From Natrinema mahii (GTDB taxonomy: Archaea > Halobacteriota > Halobacteria > Halobacteriales > Natrialbaceae), in NCBI GenBank assembly GCA_000690595.2, contig JHUT02000017.1, positions 1 to 36,510 of the forward strand: DNA of 36,510 nt, given 5' to 3'. Each line of letters opens with the position of its first letter. The stretch's first letter is position 1. Shown one piece after another: positions 1 through 9,229 of the stretch. The notes under the pieces are model-generated. The model had not been told where the DNA came from. It ran no database searches and worked only from the letters and a program-made list of their open reading frames with translations. Both the position numbers and the translations under genes were made by a program.

Positions 1-759
1 GCCGTCCTCGCCGCGGGCCCAGAGACGGACCGCGTCGCCGGGGCTGGCGTCGGCCGCGGGGTCGCCCTCGAGCGCGACGGCGACGGTCCCCGGCGCGAGC
101 GTCGGGCCGATACCGGCCGGGCGGCTCCCCACGGCGAGGTACGTGACCGTCCCGTCGGGCTCGAGATCGACATCGACGTGGCCGATCCCGAAGTCCCGCT
201 CGAGGCGGGCGACGAGCCGCTCGCGCAGTTCCTCGTCGGTGAGCCGCCGTGGGAGGAGAAACGTCTCGCCGGCGAGGTCGGCCTTCACCGACTCGTCGAC
301 TGGGTCGTAGCCCTCGATGTCGTCGATCTCGTCGGGGAGCCCGACCGTGACGACCCGGCCGGCCGAGCGGACGAGTTGGGTGACCTCGGTGATCGTCCGC
401 GGGGTCGCGACCACGAACACGTCCCGGGCGAGGTAATCGCCCAGCCGCCGGCCACCGTCGGCCGCGACCGCGCTGGCGGCGAAGGCACCGACCGTGTAGA
501 CCGCGGTGCCGGGCTCGAGCAGGCCCGTGTCGCCGATGATCGCCTGCTGGAGCGCCGTCTGGGTGTTCAGCCAGATCGCGACGAGCGCGACGCCGAACAA
601 CACCGCGATGCCCTCCGGGATCCCGTCGGCGCTGTACCAGCGATAGACGAAGGCGACGCCGGCCCCGCTGCCGGCCGCGAGCAGGGCGAACCCGAGGATT
701 CGGAGGAGCGCCTCGAGCAGCGTCTCGGTCGGGATCACCTGTGCGACGATCGCGGTCAT
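1..759 (-). CDS. TrkA-C-like membrane protein (partial, runs off the window)
   Basis: The reading frame is open from an ATG at 759 to the window edge, giving 253 codons without a stop, so the C-terminus is missing. Two hydrophobic segments lie at about residues 17-40 and 47-64. A soluble part follows with an RCK/TrkA-like start (GRRLGDYLARDVFVV) and a conserved-looking DDIEGYDP stretch. The next gene upstream has the matching phrase DMEGYPPL, so the two are probably diverged paralogues. The ATG overlaps the stop of that gene (ATGA), which indicates one transcript and probably a joint complex. Haloarchaeal proteins of this kind are annotated as potassium-transport-associated TrkA-C proteins. 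The substrate cannot be read from the sequence. Confidence 0.75.
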   Translation of the reverse strand, partial: MTAIVAQVIPTETLLEALLRILGFALLAAGSGAGVAFVYRWYSADGIPEGIAVLFGVALVAIWLNTQTALQQAIIGDTGLLEPGTAVYTVGAFAASAVAADGGRRLGDYLARDVFVVATPRTITEVTQLVRSAGRVVTVGLPDEIDDIEGYDPVDESVKADLAGETFLLPRRLTDEELRERLVARLERDFGIGHVDVDLEPDGTVTYLAVGSRPAGIGPTLAPGTVAVALEGDPAADASPGDAVRLWARGEDG

Positions 760-1997
760 CGCGCGATCGCCTCCGCGAACGCCTCGACTGCGTCGTCGGG
801 GCCCGCGACGAACGCCTCGTCGCCGACCTCGAGCCGCCGTTCGATCCCGGGTGCAAACACCCAGCCGTGGCGACGCTCGCCGGTTTCGGCCCCCTGTCGA
901 CGGACCGCGAGGACCGACACGTCGGTCCCGGCGATCGTCTCGTCGGTCGCTCCGGTGGAGCCGACGGTCAGCCGGCGGATGGCGTACCCCTCGCGTTTGA
1001 CCAGCGAGAGCGCCTCGAACTCGCGGCTGGTGCCCCGCGAGCGCACGACGAGCCGCGGCGACTCGGCCTCGAGGATCGGTTTCACGTCCCGCCGGGAGAC
1101 GGCGACCGTCACCCGCCCGGGTCCGCCGGCAGTCGCCGCGTGCGGTTTCGCCGCGGGCACGGGGCCCGTCCCGCCATCGGTCGCGACCGCGTCGGCGGGC
1201 TCCGACGAACCGTCATCGCCGTCGGCCGCGGCGGCATCGACCTCGGTTCGGGCGCTGACGACGGTCCCGGTGATCGAGCGGTCGCCGGTGCGGACGCTCA
1301 CCGCGTCCCCGCTCGCGAGCCCGGTCGGGACGAGCGTCGTCAGCGAGACGGCCCGCTGGCCCGCCGGGACGCGCCGGGAGAGACCGCCCGAGGGCGGCGC
1401 GGCCGTGATCGTCGCCCGGGCCCGCTCGTCGATCGCGACGGCGACGTCCGCGAGGTCGTGGTCGGTCCGCAGGCGCTCCTCGAGGCGGGCCTCGAGTTCC
1501 GAGAGCGGGAGGTCGGCGGGGAGCCGCCACGAGCCGCCCTTCAGCGTCCGGCGGAGATCGGCCGACAGCGGCGGGTAGCCTTCCATGTCGTGAACCTCGC
1601 CGGTGGGACGTACCGTGACCTGACCGACCGAGCCGACGAGTTCGACGACGTCGGCCGAGAGGGTCCGCTGGCGCAGCGAGGTCAGCGAGAGCCGACGCGG
1701 GAGTTCCGCGCCGAGCTTGTCGCCCTGGTTGTGGGCGTACAGCGCGAGCATGAGGACGACCAGCACGGCGACGAGCAGCCGCGGCGACTGGGCGATCGTG
1801 GGTTCGACGAGTCCGAGCAGCCCGCCCTGGACGCTGGCGATCGACAGCGCGAGGACGACCACACCGAACCCGGGCAGGGTGACGCCGGTGAAATACCGGA
1901 CGAGAAAGCCGAGCGACCCCGCGACGAACGCGGGAACGATACCGGTCAGGAGGCCGAGATAGAGCCCCAGCAGTACTTCGACCGGAAGGGATGGCAT
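756..1997 (-). CDS. TrkA-C-domain membrane protein, paralogue of its neighbour
   Basis: A 413-residue protein. The first 90 residues hold about three membrane segments (around 5-32, 40-62 and 70-87). The rest is soluble, with an aspartate/alanine-rich linker near residues 255-285 and a C-terminal region of RCK_C/TrkA-C type ending in a GDEAFVAGPDDAVEAF-like strand-helix unit. Such domains bind small ligands that gate ion transport. The gene overlaps the following gene by 4 bp (ATGA). A TATA-like TTAAATTA lies 24-31 bp before the ATG, which fits a leaderless start. I see no ion-channel filter, so this is probably a regulator or an unusual transporter and not a classic Trk channel. Confidence 0.75.
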   Translation of the reverse strand: MPSLPVEVLLGLYLGLLTGIVPAFVAGSLGFLVRYFTGVTLPGFGVVVLALSIASVQGGLLGLVEPTIAQSPRLLVAVLVVLMLALYAHNQGDKLGAELPRRLSLTSLRQRTLSADVVELVGSVGQVTVRPTGEVHDMEGYPPLSADLRRTLKGGSWRLPADLPLSELEARLEERLRTDHDLADVAVAIDERARATITAAPPSGGLSRRVPAGQRAVSLTTLVPTGLASGDAVSVRTGDRSITGTVVSARTEVDAAAADGDDGSSEPADAVATDGGTGPVPAAKPHAATAGGPGRVTVAVSRRDVKPILEAESPRLVVRSRGTSREFEALSLVKREGYAIRRLTVGSTGATDETIAGTDVSVLAVRRQGAETGERRHGWVFAPGIERRLEVGDEAFVAGPDDAVEAFAEAIAR

Positions 1998-2020
1998 TGT
2001 GGGTCAGTGGGCCGGAGCAG

Positions 2021-2028
2021 TTAAATTA
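2021..2028 (-). promoter_or_regulatory. TATA-like box of the TrkA-C pair
   Basis: TTAAATTA (palindromic except at the ends) lies 24-31 bp upstream of the ATG at 1997. This matches the distance expected for a leaderless haloarchaeal transcript starting at or next to the ATG. Confidence 0.5.
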
Positions 2029-2193
2029 GCACCGGCACGGCCGCCGTGTGGCTCGCGACCGCTGGCGATCGATGAACACACCCTGTCGATCGGCGACGAC
2101 GAAGCGCCGCCGACAGCGGTCGCGAGCTCGAGGACGGTTCCACGGCGGGTACCCGAAAGTGGGGTTTATGCTGCCGCTCGTGGAAGCGACCCC

Positions 2194-2613
2194 ATGCTCG
2201 ATCGCGTACTGGTGCCGATGGACGACTCCGTACTCGCCGAGCGTGCGCTTGCATACGCGCTCGAGAACCACCCCGACGCGTCGGTGACCGTCCTCACCGT
2301 CGTCGACGAGCCGTCGATGATGATGGGAGACGCGGTGAGCCTCGCGTTCGAGTCGGATATCGACGCTGCGGCGGCGGAGCGCGCCGAACCGGTGTTCGAT
2401 CGCGCCAGCGAGATCGCCGCCGATCACGACGCCGAGATCGACACCGTCGTCGCGGTTGGCCGTCCGGCGCGGGCGATCGTCACCCATGCGACGGACTACG
2501 ACGCGGTCGTCATGGGCAGTCACAGCAGTGAGATGGTCGACTGGCTGTTCGTCGGCAACGTCACCGATACCGTGTTCAAACGGGCACCGGTGCCGGTGAC
2601 CGTCGTCCGTTGA
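2194..2613 (+). CDS. universal stress protein UspA family
   Basis: A 139-residue single-domain UspA protein. It starts with the typical strand MLDRVLVPMDDS and has the nucleotide-binding G-x2-G-x9-G-(S/T) region in altered form near the C-terminus (VMGSHSSEMVDWLFVGNVTDTVFKRAPVPVTVV). The glycine after MGSHS is lacking, so ATP binding is uncertain. A longer in-frame start exists at 1999, but the TATA-like TTTATG at 2165-2170 sits 24 bp before the ATG at 2194 and supports the shorter start. It is divergent from the TrkA-C pair and upstream of a K+ channel. Usp domains often accompany transporters in haloarchaea. Confidence 0.88.
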   Translation: MLDRVLVPMDDSVLAERALAYALENHPDASVTVLTVVDEPSMMMGDAVSLAFESDIDAAAAERAEPVFDRASEIAADHDAEIDTVVAVGRPARAIVTHATDYDAVVMGSHSSEMVDWLFVGNVTDTVFKRAPVPVTVVR

Positions 2614-2667
2614 GGGGCCGAGAAGCGACGGGACGGCCGGCTCCGACGGGCGACTCGAGACGGAGAC

Positions 2668-2676
2668 GTTTAACTG
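2668..2676 (+). promoter_or_regulatory. TATA-like box of the K+ channel gene
   Basis: GTTTAACTG lies 23-31 bp before the ATG at 2699. It supports a leaderless start there and not at the in-frame GTG six bases upstream. Confidence 0.45.
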
Positions 2677-2698
2677 ACGCCGTCGCTCACCGGTGTGT

Positions 2699-3886
2699 AT
2701 GGCCGACGACCGGTCGCTTCGATCGCGACTGCCAGACGACTGGGGGCGGGTGCTGACGACGCGGGCGACGATTATCCTCGTGTTACTCGTCGCCTTGCTC
2801 TCGGTCGCCACCGCGGTCGTCAACATCGGGACCGACAACGTCGGTGGTCCACTCGCCCAATACGTCCCCGACGTCGTCCGTAGCGCCACCGCGTTCACCG
2901 GTGCGCTCACCGGCTTCCTGATGGTCGGGAGCGCGCTCGCGCTCCGGCGCGGGCTCCGGACCGGGTGGTGGGCGTCGCTGCTGTTGCTCCCGCTGACCGC
3001 GGCACAGGGACTGCTCCAGTCGAGCCCGTACTCGCTCCCGCTGGTCGTCCTCTCGCTCGTCTCGGTCCCGATCCTGCTCGTTACCCGCAGGCGGTTCACC
3101 AAACCGCTCTCGCTGTCGACGACCCAGATCGCGGCCGGCGCGGCGCTGGTCGGCGTCCAGCTGTACGGCACCATCGGCGGCTACGCGTTGCGCGAGCATT
3201 TCGACGGCATCAGCAACATCCTCGACGCGTTTTACTTCACGCTGATCACCTCGAGTACGGTCGGCTACGGCGACGTGACGCCGAACCCGGAATCGGTACA
3301 GGCGATGCTGTTTACGATGTCCGTCCTCATCCTCGGCGTGGCCAGTTTCGGTATCGCCATCGGGGCGCTGGTCGGCCCGCTCATTCAGGACCGCATCTCG
3401 AAGACACTCGGCAAGATGACAGAATCACAGCTGCAACTCCTCGAGGACCACATCATCGTCCTCGGCTACGGCGAACTGACGGAACCGATCGTCGACGAAC
3501 TGGCCGACGGCGGCCGCAAGTTCGTCGTCGTGACCAGCGATCGCGATGTCTCGACGGACCTCACCGACCGCGGCATTTCGGTCGTCACCGGCGACCCCAG
3601 CGACGAGGGACCGCTCCGACGCGCGAAGATCGGCCGCGCGGCCGCGATCGTCGTCGCCACGAACCACGACGCCGAAGACGCGCTGGCGATCCTAACGGCC
3701 CGGGAACTCGCGCCAAACACCCGCATCGTCGCCGCCGCGACCGATCGCGAGAACACGAAGAAACTCGAGCGGGCCGGCGCGGATGCGGTGATCAGCCCCT
3801 CGGTGCTGGGCGGCCACCTGCTCGTGCGGTCGGCGCTGGGCAGCGACGAGAGCGGGCTGATCGACCGCATTCTCGAACGCGAATGA
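2699..3886 (+). CDS. potassium channel with RCK (TrkA-N) domain
   Basis: A 395-residue channel subunit. Several hydrophobic helices occupy about residues 20-160. A two-helix pore module follows, with the K+ selectivity filter TVGYGD near residue 195 between the pore helix (DAFYFTLITSS) and the last inner helix. The cytoplasmic part begins with the Rossmann motif IIVLGYGEL near residue 256 and continues as an RCK/TrkA-N domain that normally binds a nucleotide or ion to gate the pore. This extra N-terminal membrane region makes it longer than minimal MthK-type channels. It ends flush against the convergent HPP gene: the two stop codons are adjacent with no intergenic base. Confidence 0.92.
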   Translation: MADDRSLRSRLPDDWGRVLTTRATIILVLLVALLSVATAVVNIGTDNVGGPLAQYVPDVVRSATAFTGALTGFLMVGSALALRRGLRTGWWASLLLLPLTAAQGLLQSSPYSLPLVVLSLVSVPILLVTRRRFTKPLSLSTTQIAAGAALVGVQLYGTIGGYALREHFDGISNILDAFYFTLITSSTVGYGDVTPNPESVQAMLFTMSVLILGVASFGIAIGALVGPLIQDRISKTLGKMTESQLQLLEDHIIVLGYGELTEPIVDELADGGRKFVVVTSDRDVSTDLTDRGISVVTGDPSDEGPLRRAKIGRAAAIVVATNHDAEDALAILTARELAPNTRIVAAATDRENTKKLERAGADAVISPSVLGGHLLVRSALGSDESGLIDRILERE

Positions 3887-5305
3887 CTACCGTCGGCGAC
3901 CCCGATGGACGATCGCCACGTCCGCTTCCAGATCGCTGAGCTTCCGGAACGTCGGCGGCGAGACGAACCGCGAGGCCGCCGAGCGGTCAGTACTCGAGCC
4001 GACGAAACAGACGTCGTAGCGGGGCGCGACGCGGGCGAGGTAGTCCTCGACGGCGGCGGTGGCCACGTGGGTTTCGAAGGGGCCGGCGAAGGCGTCGATG
4101 AGGTCCGCGAGCGTCCCCTCGGCCGCCCGGCGGCGTGACTCCCGGTCGATGCAGGTACAGACGCTGATCGGCCGGCCGGACTCGGTCACTCGGATCGCGA
4201 AATCGAGCATCGCGCGGGCGGTGTCGCCCGCGCCGCGAACCGCGACGAGGCCGCTTCGCCAGCGCGTCCGTCGGACGCCGTTCGAGCGGAACGCGATCGC
4301 GTCGATCTCGCCCTCGAACAGTCCGGTGATAAACGACGAGAGACCGCCGCCCTCGCGTTCGGCGTACGGCGTGACGATGAGGTCGCAGTTCTCCGCTCGC
4401 GCGGTCTCGAGGGCCAGCCCCGCCGAGAGGTCACTGTCGGCCGCGACGACGACCTCGCAGGGGACGTCGTACGCGCTCCGGAGGTCGGTCGCGAGCGACT
4501 CGAGGCGGCGGCCGGCGTCGGTGGCTGCGCGCTCAGCGGGCGTCGATTCGGACGGGTCGCCGTCGGTCGACGCGTCCGGTGGCTCGTCGTCGACCGTCTC
4601 GACGACGTCGAGGAGGACCACCTTGCCGGCGTCGTGGGCCCCGGCGATCGACGCGGCGAAGCGGGCGACCGTCTCCTCGCCGTCGGTCATCGGGACGAGG
4701 ACGTGATCGTCGCCGCTGGTCGTCCGATAGAGATAGCGGGCGCGTTGCTCGTAGAACCGGTCGCGCCAGACGACGAACGCGGCCGCGACGAACGAACTCG
4801 AGACGACGATCCCGAGGACGTAGGCCACCTGTGCGTTGCCGGTCACGAGAACGAGCAGGGCCGTCGAGAACGCCGTCGGCACCTCGAGATCGAGCGCCCA
4901 CGTACAGACGCCGGTACAGAAGACCCCGAGTGCGGCACCCCAGGCGCTGATGCCACCACCCAGTCCGACGGCCGTCGTCAGCGCGAGCGCGAGCCAGCCA
5001 CAGCAGGCCCCGACGGTCATCCCGCCGACGAACTTCCCCGGAGAGGCGTACTTCCCCTCGGGCTCCGCAAAGAGCGTGAAGGTCCCCGAGGCAAGCGGCG
5101 GAAAGAGCAGGAACGAGATTACGGGGGTCGCGTTCGCCAGCCACGTCACCGCGGCGATCAGCAGGGGGACAAAGACCAGCACCGACAGGTGAAGCAGGTT
5201 CCCCGTCTGCTCGAGCCACCGGACGACGGCGTCGAGTTCGCGTCGTTCCAGCCGTCGCAGCCGCCTCGCGAGCGCGCGGAGTTTCGCGCGGACCCCCTCG
5301 AGCAT
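3887..5305 (-). CDS. HPP-type membrane protein fused to two UspA domains
   Basis: About 472 residues from the ATG at 5305; an in-frame upstream start at 5332 is possible. The N-terminal part has roughly five membrane helices with the FPPLASGTFTLFAEP and ASPGKFVGG phrases typical of the HPP family (PF04982 type, some members linked to nitrite transport). Two UspA-like domains follow: the first begins DDHVLVPMTDGEE near residue 200, the second begins WRSGLVAVRGAGD near residue 350. The fusion suggests a membrane transporter with a built-in stress or nucleotide sensor. It is convergent with the K+ channel and monocistronic as far as can be seen. The substrate is unknown. Confidence 0.85.
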   Translation of the reverse strand: MLEGVRAKLRALARRLRRLERRELDAVVRWLEQTGNLLHLSVLVFVPLLIAAVTWLANATPVISFLLFPPLASGTFTLFAEPEGKYASPGKFVGGMTVGACCGWLALALTTAVGLGGGISAWGAALGVFCTGVCTWALDLEVPTAFSTALLVLVTGNAQVAYVLGIVVSSSFVAAAFVVWRDRFYEQRARYLYRTTSGDDHVLVPMTDGEETVARFAASIAGAHDAGKVVLLDVVETVDDEPPDASTDGDPSESTPAERAATDAGRRLESLATDLRSAYDVPCEVVVAADSDLSAGLALETARAENCDLIVTPYAEREGGGLSSFITGLFEGEIDAIAFRSNGVRRTRWRSGLVAVRGAGDTARAMLDFAIRVTESGRPISVCTCIDRESRRRAAEGTLADLIDAFAGPFETHVATAAVEDYLARVAPRYDVCFVGSSTDRSAASRFVSPPTFRKLSDLEADVAIVHRGRRR

Positions 5306-5386
5306 GGGGTTCGTTGCTCGAGGGACGACCAAAACCGTTTGGCTTCTCGCGCGGACGATCAGCGAAGCCAGCGAGGATCCACGAAC

Positions 5387-5470
5387 TATAGTAGCCGCTG
5401 AAAGTCATTGCACACCTGATCGCACGACAGCGTTGCGATCAGTGTGTCAATCGTTTCAACGGCTACTATA
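5387..5470. repeat. 84-bp palindromic MITE-like element, copy 1
   Basis: The element is bounded by TATAGTAGCCG and CGGCTACTATA. Further inverted pairs lie inside: TGATCGCA against TGCGATCA, and CACAC against GTGTG. The whole element can fold into one long imperfect hairpin. Copy 2 at 26399-26482 is in the opposite orientation and identical at 79 of 84 positions by my alignment. It carries no gene. Its right end abuts the last native codon of deoC, so the deoC stop lies inside the element. A target duplication cannot be defined because the ends are themselves TATA. It is probably a non-autonomous, transposase-mobilised element; I do not know the parent insertion sequence. Confidence 0.85.
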
Positions 5471-6103
5471 TTCGGGCGCGCCCTCGAGGATCGCGACTCC
5501 GCTCGAGGCCCCGATGCGTTCCGCGCCGGCCTCGAGCATGGCCACTGCCTCGTCGTAGCTGCCGATGCCGCCGCTGGCCTTGACGGGGAGATAGTCGCTC
5601 ATGAGGGCGACGTCGTCGACGGTCGCGCCGCCCCCGCCGAAGCCGGTCGCGGTTTTCACCATCGTCGCGTCGGCGGCCGCGGCGGCCTCGCAGGCCCGCC
5701 GTTTCTCCGCGTCGGTCAGCAGCGGGGTCTCGATGATGACCTTGACCGGGATGGGGACGGCGGCGACTAGGTCCGCGAGTGCCGTTTCGACGGCATCGTC
5801 CGCGCCGGCCTGCAGTCGGCCGACGTTGATCACCACGTCGAGCTCGTCCGCACCGTCCTGCCAGGCCTCGACACCCTCCGTGCGTTTCGCCGCGGGCGCG
5901 TGCTGGCCGTGGGGGAAGCCGACCACCGTCGCGAGGGTCACGTCCGGGGCGTACTCGGCTGCCATCTCGACCGCGTACGGCGGGATGCAGGCGTTCATGC
6001 CGTACTCGGCCGCCTCGTCGAGGACCCGCCGAACGTCGGCCGGCGTCGTCTCGGGGCCAAGCACCGTGTGATCGATCAGGGGGGCGAGTTCGCTGCGCTC
6101 CAT
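5456..6103 (-). CDS. deoC: deoxyribose-phosphate aldolase
   Basis: A 215-residue class I aldolase that cleaves 2-deoxyribose-5-phosphate into glyceraldehyde-3-phosphate and acetaldehyde in nucleoside catabolism. The Schiff-base lysine is K150 in VKTATGFG, the second conserved lysine is K175 in VKASGGIG, and the core aspartate is in DELDVVIN near residue 89. The start at 6103 has a T-rich box (rc of AAAAAG, 6128-6135) about 28 bp upstream. The last native codon seems to be E211: residues YSSR and the stop are encoded by the 84-bp palindromic element. The normal C-terminus has therefore been replaced. All catalytic residues precede the junction, so activity may be kept. Confidence 0.93.
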   Translation of the reverse strand: MERSELAPLIDHTVLGPETTPADVRRVLDEAAEYGMNACIPPYAVEMAAEYAPDVTLATVVGFPHGQHAPAAKRTEGVEAWQDGADELDVVINVGRLQAGADDAVETALADLVAAVPIPVKVIIETPLLTDAEKRRACEAAAAADATMVKTATGFGGGGATVDDVALMSDYLPVKASGGIGSYDEAVAMLEAGAERIGASSGVAILEGAPEYSSR

Positions 6104-6235
6104 ACGCGGGGCGACTCGGCGAGCGGGCAAAAAGCCGGTCGGTCGGCTCGAGGTCGATGCCGGCTCGAGTTCACTCGTGTCGAGACCCGTAGCCGTCTCG
6201 GAACGCCTTTGCCCTCGGCGGTCGCCTCCTCGAGT

Positions 6236-7531
6236 ATGAACGTCGACATCGGGAACGCACTCGCGTCGGTCGCCTCGCCGGGCGTCTCGCGTGCGTCCCT
6301 CGAGCGGTTGGACGAACAGGTCGCGGACGCCCACGAGCGCATCGAGCGCGGCATGGCGAACGCGGATCACGGCTACGAAGCACTGAATCTCCCCGAACGA
6401 ACCGACCCCGACGAGATCCGGGCGGCCGTCGAGCCGGTCGCCGACGCCGACGCCCTGCTCACCGTCGGGATCGGCGGCAGTTCGCTGGGCGCGGCGACGA
6501 TCGTCGACGCCCTCGAGTCCGACACCGAGACGGTCTTTCTGGACAACGTCGACCCCGAGTGGGTGTCGGCCCGCCTCGACGGGATCGCCCTCGAGAACGC
6601 GGCGATAAACGTCGTCTCGCGGTCGGGGACGACCGCGGAGACGCTGGCGAACTTCCTCGTCGTCCGAGAGGCCTTCGAGGACGCCGGCGTCGACTGGACC
6701 GAGCGGACGATCGTCACGACCGGCGAGTCCGGGCCGCTGCGGAACCTCGCGGATCGCCACGACCTCCCGTCGCTGAAGGTGCCCGACGGCGTCCCCGGGC
6801 GCTTCTCGGCGCTGTCGGCCGTCGGCATGGTCGCCGCCGCGGTCTGCGGTCACGACCTCGAGGCGCTGCTCGCGGGCGCGGCCGCCGAGCGCGAGTCGCT
6901 TTCGGGCTCGCTCTTTGACTGTCCGGCCTACGCCTACGGCGCGACGGCCTACGCGCTGGACGGCCGCGGCGCGGGGATCAACGCCGTGATGCCCTACGCG
7001 GAATCGCTCGAGACCTCGGCGGAGTGGTTCGCCCAGCTGTGGGCCGAGAGCCTCGGCAAGGACGACCTCGGCCAGACCCCGGTGCGGGCGCTGGGAGTCA
7101 CCGACCAGCACTCCCAACTGCAGCTCTACCGGGCGGGCCCACGGGACAAGCTCGTCACCTTCGTGACGGCCGACGCGGACGCGGATCGGTCGATCCCCGC
7201 GACCGACGTCGAGGAACTCACGTATCTGGGCGACGCGACGCTTGGCGACCTCCTCAAGGCGGAGTTCGAGGCCACCGAGGCGAGCCTGGCGGCGGCCGGC
7301 CGGCCGAACGTCCGCGTCGAACTCGAGGCCGTCGACGAGTACGAACTCGGCGGCTTCCTCTACGGGATGGAGGCCGCCTGCGTCCTCGCGGGCGAGCTCT
7401 ACGGCGTGAACACCTTCGAGCAGCCGGCCGTCGAGTGGGCAAAGAAGGCCACCCGCGGGCTGCTCGGCGGCGGCGAGTTCGAGGAGGCAAAGGCGGTCGC
7501 CGAGAAGACCGAGCTTCGGGTCGAGCGGTAG
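6236..7531 (+). CDS. pgi: glucose-6-phosphate isomerase
   Basis: A 431-residue enzyme that interconverts glucose-6-phosphate and fructose-6-phosphate. Recognisable SIS-type motifs are [10 protein letters not shown] (residues 77-86), the phosphate-binding SRSGTTAET (128-136), [10 protein letters not shown] and [11 protein letters not shown]. This is the classic Pgi superfamily in a short archaeal form, not the cupin type. The start MNVDIGNA is preceded by CCTTTGC at 6206-6212, about 27 bp upstream, which fits leaderless expression. It is divergent from deoC with about 130 bp between them, and both genes act on sugar phosphates. Confidence 0.95.
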   Translation: MNVDIGNALASVASPGVSRASLERLDEQVADAHERIERGMANADHGYEALNLPERTDPDEIRAAVEPVADADALLTVGIGGSSLGAATIVDALESDTETVFLDNVDPEWVSARLDGIALENAAINVVSRSGTTAETLANFLVVREAFEDAGVDWTERTIVTTGESGPLRNLADRHDLPSLKVPDGVPGRFSALSAVGMVAAAVCGHDLEALLAGAAAERESLSGSLFDCPAYAYGATAYALDGRGAGINAVMPYAESLETSAEWFAQLWAESLGKDDLGQTPVRALGVTDQHSQLQLYRAGPRDKLVTFVTADADADRSIPATDVEELTYLGDATLGDLLKAEFEATEASLAAAGRPNVRVELEAVDEYELGGFLYGMEAACVLAGELYGVNTFEQPAVEWAKKATRGLLGGGEFEEAKAVAEKTELRVER

Positions 7532-7601
7532 CCGATCGAGCCGGTCCGAATCCGTCGTCCGGTTGCGGTGTGCATATGAGCCCTCGGACGAACACCCACG
7601 T

Positions 7602-8717
7602 ATGACCGAGACTGCACGGGCCGATGACGCCGGTCCGGTCGCGTCCGGCGCGATCCCGGGTATCGGGACCCTGCTCGCCGGGATCACGATGGTCGCCATG
7701 TTCGTCCCCGTTCGCAACGGCGTCGACGACCCCGTCGTCTGGGCCGGCGCTGGCCTGGCCGTCGCCGCCGTCCTCGCCTTCCTCGTTCGCCGACACGGCT
7801 CGCGCGAACCCCGGCTCTTCGCGGCGGTCGCCGCCGGCTCGAGCGTCGGCGTCGTCCTGTTCGCCGGCTACGCGCTGAATCAGGGTGTCACGACGTCGCT
7901 GCTCTCGATACCGATCGTGTTCGTGGCGTTCGTGACCGCCGGGCTGACCGTCGGCGTCGCGGTCGCGGACTGCTTTGGCATCGGCGTCGTCGGGCTCAAG
8001 CGCCGGACCACTCAGACCCTCGTCATGACCGGGGTCGGCCTCGTCGGGCTCATCCTGCCGCAGGTGCTGATGATCGTCTTTGCCGCACCGGTCTATCCGT
8101 TCCTCGAGACGCTGCCCGAGATCGAGCGACTCGTGGCCACCCAACTCGTCACCCAACTGGGCGTGGTCACCGGCACGGCGATCGTGGTCGTTGCCTTCCT
8201 CCGCTGGACGGACCGTGGGCTGGCGTTCATCGATCTCCGGTGGCCCACGCTGCGGGAGGTCGCCTGGACCGTCGGTGGCCTGATCGTTCTCTTCGGCGCG
8301 CTGTTTGCCATCTCGACGCTCATGCAGTCGACCGGCGTCGAGAGCGCGGACCACTCGACCACCCAGCGGGCCGCGGACAACCCCGAACTGATGCTGATCA
8401 TGGTGCCGATCGCGATTCTGATCATCGGGCCGTTCGAGGAGGTCCTCTACCGCAACGTGATCCAGAAGTCGCTGTACGAGACGTTCTCGCGATTCGGTGC
8501 CGTGGCAGTGGCGAGCGTCATCTTCGCGGCGGTCCACGTCCTCGCGTACGCCACCGACGGACTGGGTGCGGTCATCGCCAGTCTGGGGACGATCTTCGGG
8601 CTCTCGATCGTCCTCGGAACGATCTACGAACGGACCGACAACCTCCTGATTCCGGCGCTGGTCCACGGGCTGTACAACGCGTTGACGTTCCTGAACCTCT
8701 ATTTCATCTACGCCTGA
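7602..8717 (+). CDS. CPBP-family intramembrane metalloprotease
   Basis: A 371-residue polytopic membrane protein with about eight helices. The C-terminal half has the CPBP (Abi/CAAX protease-like) signature: EEVLYR (EExxxR) near residue 279, a His in FAAVHVL near 311 and a final HxxxN in VHGLYNA near 353. These residues line the intramembrane active site in Rce1-type proteases. In prokaryotes some members protect against self-made bacteriocins, but this gene lies about 5 kb from the halocin gene and in core sequence, so no link is claimed. The ATG at 7602 is chosen over 7563 because the TATA-like GCATATGA at 7572-7579 precedes it by 23-30 bp. Confidence 0.88.
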   Translation: MTETARADDAGPVASGAIPGIGTLLAGITMVAMFVPVRNGVDDPVVWAGAGLAVAAVLAFLVRRHGSREPRLFAAVAAGSSVGVVLFAGYALNQGVTTSLLSIPIVFVAFVTAGLTVGVAVADCFGIGVVGLKRRTTQTLVMTGVGLVGLILPQVLMIVFAAPVYPFLETLPEIERLVATQLVTQLGVVTGTAIVVVAFLRWTDRGLAFIDLRWPTLREVAWTVGGLIVLFGALFAISTLMQSTGVESADHSTTQRAADNPELMLIMVPIAILIIGPFEEVLYRNVIQKSLYETFSRFGAVAVASVIFAAVHVLAYATDGLGAVIASLGTIFGLSIVLGTIYERTDNLLIPALVHGLYNALTFLNLYFIYA

Positions 8718-8766
8718 GACGGCAGGCGCTCACGGAAAATCGATCGTGATCGAAACCGATCGCGGG

Positions 8767-9225
8767 CTACGAGGGGTTCTTCCGGGCCAGTTCCGACCCG
8801 CAGATCGGACACCGGTCTTTCTCCTCGTCGAACTCGCGACCGCAGCCCTGACACTGGTAGGTCCAGTGGCGCTGCTCGTCGATTCCCTCCCGGGCGATCA
8901 CGTCGACCGCGACGTTGAGCTTCTCCGCGACGTTTTGCATCGCGTAGTCGTCGGTCACCAGAGTAGCGTCGAGTTCGAAGCTCGCGGCGACGAGCCGAAC
9001 GTCGGTGTCCGAGAGGACGCCGAGATCCCCGGATTCGCGGGCCGCGCGTTCGACCTTTTCGGTGGTGTCATCGTTCGGGATGTGGATGTGCATGCCCGAT
9101 CCCTCCATCGCATCGTAGCGATAGGCACTCTCGTCTTCGAGTTCCTCGCGGACGAGCGGGATCGTCGCAGTCTGTTCCGTCGTATGGAAATCGTGGATAA
9201 AAGCCGAGGAGTCGAGAACGTACAT
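8767..9225 (-). CDS. nob1: rRNA maturation endonuclease Nob1 (PIN domain plus zinc ribbon)
   Basis: A 152-residue protein with the archaeal Nob1 layout. A PIN domain occupies residues 1-112 with acidic metal ligands D5 (VLDSS), E28 or E29, D73/D75 (SDTD) and D92/D93 (TDD). A C-terminal zinc ribbon has C125-x2-C128 and C139-x2-C142. Nob1 cuts the 3' end of 16S rRNA during small-subunit maturation. It follows the PRC-barrel gene by 4 bp on the same strand, so the two are probably co-transcribed, and it lies opposite infB, another translation gene. Confidence 0.93.
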   Translation of the reverse strand: MYVLDSSAFIHDFHTTEQTATIPLVREELEDESAYRYDAMEGSGMHIHIPNDDTTEKVERAARESGDLGVLSDTDVRLVAASFELDATLVTDDYAMQNVAEKLNVAVDVIAREGIDEQRHWTYQCQGCGREFDEEKDRCPICGSELARKNPS

Positions 9226-9229
9226 ACCG

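Noticed and set aside
178-2024. Long plus-strand reading frames (up to 466 codons) across the TrkA-C genes
   Set aside because: They are opposite-strand shadows of GC-rich genes; the translations are Arg/Pro/Gly-rich and not acidic, and the minus frames carry membrane helices and domain patterns.
5304-5558. Frame containing the peptide ESHCTPDRTTALRSVC, found again near 26400-26480
   Set aside because: The shared peptide is only the translation of the 84-bp palindromic element in both places; there is no protein family or start signal.
7602-8717. CPBP protease as immunity protein of the halocin
   Set aside because: It lies about 5 kb away among core genes with core GC content; distance and composition give no support for a link.
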